Source of the DNA: a bacterium
GTDB lineage: Bacteria; Eisenbacteria; RBG-16-71-46; CAIMUX01
Length of the DNA stretch: 64,000 nucleotides
Direction: 5' to 3'
Assembly: GCA_030431975.1 (NCBI GenBank)
Contig: JAUIHP010000001.1
Coordinates: 456,986-520,985 of the forward strand
Shown here: positions 1 through 7,221 of the stretch, in pieces
How positions within the stretch are numbered: position 1 is the stretch's first letter
Layout of the letters: each line of letters opens with the position of its first letter
Made by a program: the position numbers and the translations under genes
Notes under the pieces: model-generated
Databases searched by the model: none
What the model saw: the letters and a program-made list of their open reading frames with translations, nothing else
Told to the model about the DNA's origin: nothing

Positions 1-803
1 CCTTCGACTTCCGCAGGATGTTGGAGAGGACATTGAGACGACCACGGTGAGCCATGCCGATGACGTACTCGCGGATCCCGTGAGGCTCAGCCAGATCGAT
101 GAGCTCATCCAACATGGCAATAAGGGACTCGCCACCTTCCAACGAAAACCGCTTCTGACCGATGAACTTCGTGTGCACGAAGATCTCGAACAGTTCTGCT
201 TCGGAGATCTTGTGCAAAATGTCGATCTTCTCGGCGGCGGTGAACTGGGTGCAGTTCCGGGTCGACTCCATCTGGTCGATGAGCCAGTTCTTCCGATCCG
301 GATCCTGAATGTGAGTGAACTCAACCGCGATCGATCGCGTGTAGGTGTCGCGAAGCAGTTCCAGGATCTGACGAAGGGTTTGGCGGTCTCCTCCGTGGAG
401 GCCACCAGTGAAGAACTCTCTCTCCATATCAGAGTCTTCAAAACCCCAGTACTGATGGTCGACTTCAGGAAAGTACGTCGGCCGACTCTCCAGTGGATCG
501 GTCTTGGAGATCCGGTGACCACGCGCCCGGAAGGCGTGAACCATGCGGAGAACTCGGGCGTTCTTGCCGGCAAAGTCCGGGTCGGAGACGGGCGGGACCG
601 ATGAGGCCGATTCGCTCGCAACCGGGGGCGCAGCAGCGGACGGTTTCTCTTCCGACCGAAAGAACTCGGCCCATTCCGGATCGACGTAGCTGGGATTGAT
701 CTCGTATCGCTCCCTCAGAATCTCGATCCAACCCGCATTCATGCCGAGGGCGGCGTTCCCATTCGGAAGGCTGTCTTGGTTCGACCCGGTGTCCGGATTC
801 AAC
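1..803 (-). CDS. sucA: 2-oxoglutarate dehydrogenase E1 component, N-terminal part (cut by window edge)
   Basis: E1 subunit of the 2-oxoglutarate dehydrogenase complex, a thiamine-diphosphate enzyme of the TCA cycle that decarboxylates 2-oxoglutarate in the cytoplasm. About 267 residues are present; the rest lies beyond base 1. I translated the minus strand by hand. It starts with the E1o-type N-terminal segment (WIEILRERYE, then DPEWAEFF), and near the edge it has FVHTKFIGQKRFSLEGGES followed by GMAHRGRLNVL, a hallmark of this family. The proposed start is TTG at 803, preceded by a strong SD (AAAGGGGGA) seven bases upstream; an in-frame ATG at 742 is the alternative. It lies 141 bp downstream of the transporter ATPase gene and may have its own promoter. 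The identification is firm, the exact start less so. Confidence 0.93.
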
Positions 804-828
804 GTGGAATCCCCCTTTCAGGCGGACA

Positions 829-834
829 TTCTAG
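829..834 (-). promoter_or_regulatory. Candidate -10 box for sucA
   Basis: Read on the minus strand, TAGAAT lies 25 bases upstream of the TTG start of sucA and just before its SD. The -35 region is poor (about GTTTCA at 18-bp spacing), so this is a weak sequence-only call. It is supported mainly by the 141-bp gap that separates sucA from the transporter operon. Confidence 0.3.
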
Positions 835-944
835 CGCAAACCTCACCGCGTGAAACGACGACTGAAAAGAATCGTGGAGCGCTGCCTCGGCGGCGGGTGG
901 ACTGTGGGGAGGTAGTGGGGCGGTAGTGAGATTCGCCTTACCGA

Positions 945-1949
945 TCAATTCTTGAAGTGCGGCTCGATCTCGTCCTTACGGATGCAGGCCACGTTGTGTC
1001 GCGGATCATCCGTCTGAGTGAACGACTCCAACGCGGGTACGTCCTTCTTGCAGGCCTCCACGGCAAACGGACATCGCGGGTGGAATGCGCATCCGGACGG
1101 CGGATTGACCGGACTTGGAGTCTCCCCCTCGATCGCCACCTGAACACGCCGCTTCCGGGGGTCAGGATTGGGGACCGACGAAATGAGTGCCCGCGTGTAG
1201 GGGTGGGTCGGATTCGAAAAGATCGTTTCCTTCTTCCCCGTCTCGACAATCCGGCCGAGATACATGATCGCGATGCTGTCGCTGATGTACTCCACGACCG
1301 AGAGGTCATGGGAAATGAAGATGTAGGTCAGCCCGAGTTCCTTCTGGAGCTCGACCATAAGGTTGATGACCTGCGCCTGCACGGACACGTCCAACGCCGA
1401 AACCGGCTCGTCGGCGACGATAACCTTCGGTTCCAGAGCCAGTGCCCGGGCGATTCCCACACGCTGGCGTTGTCCGCCGGAAAACTCGTGGGGATAGCGA
1501 CCGATGACTTCTTCTTTGAGTCCGACTCGCCGACACAGCGCGACCACCTTGTCCAGTCGCTCGGAAGCCGTACCCATCTTGTGGACTTCCAGCGGCTCGA
1601 TCACGATGTCCCGCACCGGGAGTCTCGGATTGAGAGAGGAATAGGGATCCTGGAAGATCATCTGGATCTCGGCGCGCAGGTCGAAGAGTTCCTTGCCCTT
1701 GGCGTGGGCCAGATCCTTTCCTTCAAAGAGCACGCGACCGCCGGTCGGCTCTTCCAAACGCATGAGCGTGCGGCCGAGCGTCGACTTCCCGCATCCGGAC
1801 TCACCGACGAGTCCGAGGGTCTCTCCGGGATAGAGATCGAAGGAGACTCCGTTGACGGCCTTGACGTCCGCAACCTTTCGGGCAATGACCCCGCCACGAA
1901 TCGGATAGTACTTCTTCAGGTCCTCGACCTGCAGGATCGGCGACGTCAC
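945..1949 (-). CDS. Oligopeptide/dipeptide ABC transporter ATP-binding protein (OppF-like, second half of a split YejF)
   Basis: Cytoplasmic ATPase subunit energising the peptide importer encoded upstream. The protein has 334 residues. Walker A GESGCGKST is at about 49-57, the signature SGGQ at 157-160, Walker B VIVADEP near 177-183, and the Opp/Dpp C-terminal cysteine module (PSGCAFHPRCPF) near 285-300. The reading frame stays open to 2219, but the true start is most likely GTG at 1949. It has GGAGG six bases upstream and overlaps the stop of the preceding ATPase gene as GTGA, a sign of translational coupling. The extra upstream residues are low-complexity shadow sequence. It is the last gene of the five-gene transporter operon. 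In E. coli the corresponding YejF protein carries both ATPase halves in one chain; here they are separate. Confidence 0.9.
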   Translation of the reverse strand: MTSPILQVEDLKKYYPIRGGVIARKVADVKAVNGVSFDLYPGETLGLVGESGCGKSTLGRTLMRLEEPTGGRVLFEGKDLAHAKGKELFDLRAEIQMIFQDPYSSLNPRLPVRDIVIEPLEVHKMGTASERLDKVVALCRRVGLKEEVIGRYPHEFSGGQRQRVGIARALALEPKVIVADEPVSALDVSVQAQVINLMVELQKELGLTYIFISHDLSVVEYISDSIAIMYLGRIVETGKKETIFSNPTHPYTRALISSVPNPDPRKRRVQVAIEGETPSPVNPPSGCAFHPRCPFAVEACKKDVPALESFTQTDDPRHNVACIRKDEIEPHFKN

Positions 1950-2926
1950 TCGTCTCCCTCCTCGATGGGAAAGTGACAGGCCGTTAGGTGCCCGTCCCCG
2001 ACGTCCCGCAACTGAGGATCCTCGGACCGGCAACGGTCCCGGGCCTTGAAACACCGGTCCGCGAAGCGGCATCCGGTCGGCGGGTGGATCAAAGAGGGCA
2101 CGATGCCTTCGATGGTGGCCAGGGAGTCTTCCTTGGTCAGCCCTTCCTTCGGAATGCTCTTGAGAAGACCGAAGGCGTAGGGATGCTTCGTCTCCTCGAA
2201 CAGTCGGTAGACATCGCAAAATTCGACCACACGTCCCGCGTACATGACCGCAACCCGGTCACAGGTCTCTGCGACGACAGCCATGTCATGGGTAATGAGG
2301 ATGACGGCCGCTCCGACTTTTTCCTGCAGCTTCTTCATCAGGTGAAGAATCTGGGCCTGCACCGTCACGTCGAGGGCAGTTGTCGGCTCGTCCGCAATCA
2401 GCAGGTCCGGCTCGCACATGAGCGCCATCGCGATCATGATGCGCTGCTTCATCCCGCCGGAAAGTTCGTGAGGGTAGGCTTTGATTCGCTCTGAGGGATC
2501 GGCGATTCCGACCTGCTCCAGCATTTCGACAGCCCGGGCCCGCGCCCCTTCCTTCTTCAATCCGAAACGCTTCTCGAGGACTTCACCGAGCTGCTTCTCC
2601 ACGGTGAAGACGGGATTGAGGGAGGTCATCGGGTCCTGAAAGATCATCGCGATCTCGTTGCCCCGAAGGTCCGGCATCGCGTCATCGGGCATGGACAGGA
2701 TGTCCTTGCCCTTCCACAGAATCTGCCCGCCGGCAATGTGTCCGGGCGGGTCGGGAATCAGTCGCATGATCGACATCGCGGTCACGCTCTTCCCACACCC
2801 GGACTCGCCGACGATACCGAGCGTCTCGCCCGACTCGACGTGGAAGGAGACGCCGTCCACCGCGTGGACGACGCCTTCCTCGATTCTGAACTCGGTCTTG
2901 AGCCCTTTGACCTCGAGCAGCGGCAC
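1946..2926 (-). CDS. Oligopeptide/dipeptide ABC transporter ATP-binding protein (OppD-like, first half of a split YejF)
   Basis: First of two ATPases of the peptide importer, 326 residues. Walker A GESGCGKS is at 40-47, the signature LSGGMKQR near 155-162, and Walker B LLIADEP near 175-181. A C-terminal Opp/Dpp module (HPPTGCRFADRC) follows. The start is GTG at 2926, immediately after the TAA of the binding-protein gene with no gap, and the gene overlaps the next ATPase by four bases. It probably pairs with the 945-1949 product as a heterodimer under the YejB/YejE-type permeases. The substrate cannot be read from the ATPases alone. Confidence 0.9.
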   Translation of the reverse strand: MPLLEVKGLKTEFRIEEGVVHAVDGVSFHVESGETLGIVGESGCGKSVTAMSIMRLIPDPPGHIAGGQILWKGKDILSMPDDAMPDLRGNEIAMIFQDPMTSLNPVFTVEKQLGEVLEKRFGLKKEGARARAVEMLEQVGIADPSERIKAYPHELSGGMKQRIMIAMALMCEPDLLIADEPTTALDVTVQAQILHLMKKLQEKVGAAVILITHDMAVVAETCDRVAVMYAGRVVEFCDVYRLFEETKHPYAFGLLKSIPKEGLTKEDSLATIEGIVPSLIHPPTGCRFADRCFKARDRCRSEDPQLRDVGDGHLTACHFPIEEGDE

Positions 2927-4759
2927 TTAGTTACTGGCCTCGCCCTTGGCCTGCATCATCTTGGCCTTGACGCCCCAGCCGTCGACATCGACGACTTCGT
3001 CACGCGTGTAGGCCTTGCCGGCCTTCATCGCTGCCTTCAGTGCCTGTTCCTTCTCGACATCGATCGACATGACCTGCCAGTCGGTGATCTGCTCGAAACG
3101 GCGCGGAAGGAAGCCCTTCGGCCACTCGACGTGATCCCAGTAGACCATGCGAACGAACGGCGCCTGCCAGAACGGGACATAAAAGGCCTCGTCCTGGATG
3201 ATCGCATCGATCTCGTGCATCGCGGAGACCCGCTTCTGCTCGTCCATGTCGAAGCGGAAGATGTCGATCAACCCATCGACATGCTGGTTTCCGAAGGCCC
3301 AGATGTTGTTGTTGTTCGTCGTGTCGAGGAACTCCGTCGAGAAGTACTGATGCGGCGCCGGGTAAAGGTTGGTCGTCCGGCTCATGATCGTCATCTGGTA
3401 TTCGCGCTCGAGGCCTCGCTGGAACGCGGTAGCCGCCTCCAACAGGAGCAGCTCCATCTCGATTCCCAGGCGCTCGAACTTCTGCTTTGCCACCGTCATG
3501 TGGCGGGTCAGACCTGGGCTTCCGTACGTCAGCGTGAAGCTGGCGCGCGTTCCGTCCTCACGCACGAAGATTCCGTCCTTGCCACGCTTCGTGAAGCCGG
3601 CCGCAGCCAGGTGCTCGCGGGCTTTCTTCGGATCGAAACCGTAGGGTTTGAGGTTCGGGTTCTCGTAAGCGGTTCCTTCGAACGCCGACACACCGCGGAA
3701 GTAGGCCCCGAACATCAGGTTCTTGTTGAGCTCGTCGAAGTCGAACGAGTACTGGACGGCCTTACGGAAGTCCTTATTGCTGAAGAGCGGATCCTGCAGG
3801 TTCATGGCGAAACCGTACATTCCCTGCGGGTAGTCGATGAAGACGCGCTTCTTGTGGACCCACCCCTTCTTGATGGAGTCGAACTCCATGTCCTGGGCCC
3901 AGGTCTTCGCGGTCGTGATCCGCTGGTAGCTCAGTTCGCCCTTCTTGAAGTGGTCGAAGGCACGGTCCGCATCGAGGATGACCTTGATGTCGACCTCATC
4001 TACGTTGTAGAGCCCCTTGAAGTACTGCTTGTCGTCTCCCCACCAGGGACGCTGGCGCTCGAAGACGACGCGCTGGCCATTCTCGGTCTTGGAAACGGTG
4101 TAGGGACCGGCACCGACCTGGAACTTCAGGTTGTGATCCTGAACCCAGGTTTCGTTCAGTCCACCGGCCAGAACGTGTTCCGGCATCGGCCACAGATTGT
4201 AGTCGTAGAGCGGACGCCAACTTTCCTTGGTACCGACGATCTTGACGACGTACTCCTCGACCGCTTCGACGGACTCGTAGTACTCCTCGAAGTAGGTGTT
4301 GTAGAACGGATCGACGATGTACTCCGAACGCATCATCTCGTAGCAGAAGGCGAAGTCGTCGGCCGTGATCTTCTCTCCGTCCGACCAACGGGCGTCCGGA
4401 TCGAGCTTGTAGTAGATCGTCCGGTTGTCGTCCATCACCTTCCAGTGCGTGGCCAACCGCGGAATGAAGTTGTCCGTGACCGGATGCAGGGCGACCAACG
4501 TGAAGTCCATGGTGAACGCCCGGTTCCAACCGGCAAATGAATCGTTGGAGTCCGGTCCCTGCAAACGGAAGGTCAGCGGATAGGACAACATGTACGTCTT
4601 CCAGGTCCCACCCTGCTTGGCGTCGGGATTCCCGATCATCGGGTCATCCATGTTCGTCTCCCACTCGATCGAGGAGACGTCGACCGCTCCCGCCATGGTG
4701 GCGGTAACGGCCGGGGCAAGGGCGACGACCAGCCCGGCCATGAGCAGTTTCTTCAGCAT
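2927..4759 (-). CDS. yejA: Extracellular peptide-binding protein, YejA/OppA family
   Basis: Periplasmic solute-binding protein (SBP_bac_5 class) delivering peptides to the YejB/YejE permease, 610 residues. A signal peptide is visible in the first 26 residues (MLKKLLMAG, a hydrophobic stretch, then AGA). The body has family-typical segments such as FIPRLATHWK, DARWSDGEKITADDF and KFQVGAGPYTV. The length and the reading W.TNMDDPMIG...GTWKTYMLSYP fit the YejA branch rather than classical OppA. There is no lipobox cysteine, so it should be soluble in the periplasm. The ATG at 4759 has AAGGAG upstream. Gene order here is yejB-yejE-yejA-ATPase-ATPase, unlike yejABEF of E. coli. YejABEF in enterobacteria imports microcin C and peptides; the substrate here is unknown. 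Confidence 0.85.
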   Translation of the reverse strand: MLKKLLMAGLVVALAPAVTATMAGAVDVSSIEWETNMDDPMIGNPDAKQGGTWKTYMLSYPLTFRLQGPDSNDSFAGWNRAFTMDFTLVALHPVTDNFIPRLATHWKVMDDNRTIYYKLDPDARWSDGEKITADDFAFCYEMMRSEYIVDPFYNTYFEEYYESVEAVEEYVVKIVGTKESWRPLYDYNLWPMPEHVLAGGLNETWVQDHNLKFQVGAGPYTVSKTENGQRVVFERQRPWWGDDKQYFKGLYNVDEVDIKVILDADRAFDHFKKGELSYQRITTAKTWAQDMEFDSIKKGWVHKKRVFIDYPQGMYGFAMNLQDPLFSNKDFRKAVQYSFDFDELNKNLMFGAYFRGVSAFEGTAYENPNLKPYGFDPKKAREHLAAAGFTKRGKDGIFVREDGTRASFTLTYGSPGLTRHMTVAKQKFERLGIEMELLLLEAATAFQRGLEREYQMTIMSRTTNLYPAPHQYFSTEFLDTTNNNNIWAFGNQHVDGLIDIFRFDMDEQKRVSAMHEIDAIIQDEAFYVPFWQAPFVRMVYWDHVEWPKGFLPRRFEQITDWQVMSIDVEKEQALKAAMKAGKAYTRDEVVDVDGWGVKAKMMQAKGEASN

Positions 4760-4777
4760 CTTTGAGGCTCCTTTGTC

Positions 4778-5920
4778 TTACTTGTAGCGCGCGTACTGCT
4801 TCGGATCGAAGGCTTCGCGCACGGACTCGCCTACGAACGTGACCAGGATGAGCGTGAACGAGATCGCAGCGAACGGGGACATGGAGAGCCAAATCTTGTC
4901 CCGATTGTCGCTTTGCAGACCCTGGTCGATGAGCTCTCCCCAACTCGGCGTTGGCGGCGGAAGGCCGTATCCGAGGTAGTCGAGAGCAGTGAGAGAGAAG
5001 ATCGCTCCCACGATGAGAAACGGAGTGAACGTAACCAGCGGCGTCAGGCAGTTCGGAAGCAGATGCTTGAACATCACCCGCATACTCGAGGCACCGTAAC
5101 TTCGGGCCGCCAGGCAGTACTCTTTCGTCTTCTCCCGGTACATCTCCGTACGCATGTAGTACGTGATACCGAGCCAGTTGAAGAGAGCAAAGACGATGAG
5201 CAGCATTTTCGCACTTGGCGTGAAGAAGTTCGTCAGGATGATGACGACATAGAGGAACGGTAGCGTTCCCCAAATCTCGATGAAGCGCTGGCTGTAGAGA
5301 TCGAACCAACCTCCGGCATATCCCTGAAACGAGCCGATGATCGTCCCGAAGGTCTGACTGATCACGACCAGGGCCAGAGCGAAGGTCATCGAAATCCGGA
5401 ATCCGTAGAGGAGGCGGGCCAGGACGTCACGTCCCTGCCCGTCCGTTCCCAGCCAATGACGACCGTCCGGTGCATTGGGCGGCGGCTCGTCGTAGCTGAA
5501 ATCCGGCTCGTACGGATCGAACGGAATCATGGGCATCAGCACCCAGTTGTCCTTGCGCTGAAAACGCGGCTCGCTTTCCAGCAGTTCCGCCGCTGAGCCG
5601 TCCCAGGTCTCCATGCGGTCCTTGAACTCTGCCTTCAGTGTCGCGATCTCTGTCTTCAGCCCGTGGTAGTCCGCCTCGACATCATCGAAACCGTACTCGT
5701 CCATCTGCCCGAATTCGGCCATGGGGTAGAACTTGAAGGTCGGAAAGTAGAGTTTGCCTTCGTAGTTGACGATGAGGGCACGATCGTTCGCGATGAACTC
5801 GGAAAACAGCGAGATGACGAAGAGGATGACGAGAATCAGAAACGAGTAGTAGCCACGTTTGATGCGGCGGAAGCGCTGCAGGCGCTTGACCATGAGCGGA
5901 TCGAGCTTGAGAAAATTCAT
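4778..5920 (-). CDS. yejE: Peptide ABC transporter permease, YejE-like
   Basis: Inner-membrane permease (BPD_transp_1), 380 residues. The N-terminus RRIKRGYYSFLILVILF followed by FSEFIANDRALIV matches the YejE pattern. HWLGTDGQGRDVLARLLYGFRIS, just before the first core helix, is the conserved OppC/YejE motif. The EAA-loop region (EYCLAARSYGAS) and the C-terminal GESVREAFDPK are also present. Between the first helix and the GTDGQGRDV motif there is a charged periplasmic insertion at about residues 70-125, likely helical (GLKTEIATLKAEFKDRM). It makes this protein about 40 residues longer than E. coli YejE. The ATG at 5920 overlaps the yejB stop (ATGA). Confidence 0.88.
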   Translation of the reverse strand: MNFLKLDPLMVKRLQRFRRIKRGYYSFLILVILFVISLFSEFIANDRALIVNYEGKLYFPTFKFYPMAEFGQMDEYGFDDVEADYHGLKTEIATLKAEFKDRMETWDGSAAELLESEPRFQRKDNWVLMPMIPFDPYEPDFSYDEPPPNAPDGRHWLGTDGQGRDVLARLLYGFRISMTFALALVVISQTFGTIIGSFQGYAGGWFDLYSQRFIEIWGTLPFLYVVIILTNFFTPSAKMLLIVFALFNWLGITYYMRTEMYREKTKEYCLAARSYGASSMRVMFKHLLPNCLTPLVTFTPFLIVGAIFSLTALDYLGYGLPPPTPSWGELIDQGLQSDNRDKIWLSMSPFAAISFTLILVTFVGESVREAFDPKQYARYK

Positions 5921-6975
5921 GCGCCGAACCTCACCCGCGGATCCACCGCAGCGACACAGAGGTCGGAAAGCAGATTTCCGATCAGCACGAGCACGGACCC
6001 AATGACGGTGACACCCATGACTAGCGGATAGTCCCGGGCCTGCATGGCATCAAAGAAGAGCAACCCCATCCCGTGAATTCCGAAGACGCGTTCGATGAGC
6101 AGGAACCCGGCAATGAGAATGCTGATGTTGTTGCCGAGGCTGGTCGCAAGCGGGATCAGTGAGTTCCGGAGCGCATGGACGAAGACCGCCCGCTTCCAGG
6201 TCATCCCCTTGGCCAGGGCGGTCTTCACGTAGTCCGCACTCATGTTCTCCATCAGGCTGTTCTTCATGAGCATGGTCATGAACGCGAAGAGTCCAATGCT
6301 CATGCAGACGAGCGGCAGGAACGTGTGAGACGCAAGGTCACCGATCTTCGCAAAGAAACTCAGGTCCTCGAAGTTGCTACTGGTGAACCCGGACAACGGA
6401 AAGAGGTCGACTTTGACCGAGAGCAGGACGAGTAGCACCGCTCCCAAGGCGTAGTTCGGAATGGCGTATCCGATGAAGATCAGAGCTGAGGTGATGTTGT
6501 CGAGCCCGGATCGGTGCCGCAGGGACTTGACGATCCCGAGTGGGATACAGACAGCGTAGGTCAATGTCGTCGTGATGATGCCGAAGAAGAGCGAGATCGG
6601 CACACGTTCGACGATCAGATCCCAAACCGGCACGAGGTAGCGTTGAGACTCGCCGAGATTGAGCGTGAGTAGATTCTTCAGGTAGATGAGGTAGCGAACG
6701 TGGACCGGCTTGTCGAATCCGTAGTACTCGCGTAGCACTTCGAGTTGTTTTGCCGGAATGTTGCCGCCACCGCTTCCGATGGTCGATCCGCTCGCTCCCA
6801 TCTCACCCTGCGCGCCCCCACCGGCCATCTGCAGTTGCAGCTGCTCGATGGGCCCGCCGGGCACAAACTGGCAGAGAATGAAAACGACCAAGGTAACCCC
6901 GAGCAAGGTCGGGATCATGAGAAGCAATCTACGGATGACGAATGTGCGGAGCGCGCCTGCGCGGGATTTCGACAT
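5917..6975 (-). CDS. yejB: Peptide ABC transporter permease, YejB-like
   Basis: First gene of the importer operon, 352 residues, partner permease of the YejE-like protein. The N-terminus has the typical FVIRRLLLMIPTLLGVTLVVF helix, then FVPGGPIEQLQLQ, a YejB hallmark. A Gly-rich loop (GGGAQGEMGASGS) precedes the conserved YYGFDKPVHVRY. The EAA region reads YVKTALAKGMTWKRAVFVHALRN. At least six membrane spans can be seen. The start ATG at 6975 has GAGAGG upstream. A 6-bp hairpin sits directly before the SD. No upstream gene lies on the same strand within 245 bp, so the operon promoter should be in 6976-7221. Confidence 0.9.
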   Translation of the reverse strand: MSKSRAGALRTFVIRRLLLMIPTLLGVTLVVFILCQFVPGGPIEQLQLQMAGGGAQGEMGASGSTIGSGGGNIPAKQLEVLREYYGFDKPVHVRYLIYLKNLLTLNLGESQRYLVPVWDLIVERVPISLFFGIITTTLTYAVCIPLGIVKSLRHRSGLDNITSALIFIGYAIPNYALGAVLLVLLSVKVDLFPLSGFTSSNFEDLSFFAKIGDLASHTFLPLVCMSIGLFAFMTMLMKNSLMENMSADYVKTALAKGMTWKRAVFVHALRNSLIPLATSLGNNISILIAGFLLIERVFGIHGMGLLFFDAMQARDYPLVMGVTVIGSVLVLIGNLLSDLCVAAVDPRVRFGA

Positions 6976-6983
6976 GCATCCTC

Positions 6984-7001
6984 TCGCCGAAAGACCGGCG
7001 A
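6984..7001 (-). promoter_or_regulatory. Small hairpin abutting the yejB ribosome-binding site
   Basis: On the minus strand TCGCCG-GTCTTT-CGGCGA forms a perfect 6-bp stem whose 3' arm runs straight into the SD GAGAGG of yejB. It could limit translation initiation of the operon. It is short and may be chance in GC-rich DNA. Confidence 0.25.
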
Positions 7002-7221
7002 TCCTTGAAAACCTCGACGTCAGTCAAACACGTGTTGCCCGAAAGTGAGGGAGACAATGCGGCGCCTCTTCACATCCCCACAACCCGAAGGCGCTCAGCT
7101 TACCCGAACCCTGCGGCAAGCGCCAAGAACCTCCATGCTGAGGAGACACTTCTAGATACCCAATTTTCCAGGGGGTGTTTCGGAAAAGACCCAAAAGCGA
7201 ACTGTCGTTCGTCCCGGAGAC

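Noticed and set aside
2738..4540. 600-residue plus-strand open frame over the YejA-like and OppD-like genes
   Set aside because: It lies antisense to two clear family members and reads as low-complexity Val/Leu/Asp-rich sequence, the usual shadow of high-GC genes.
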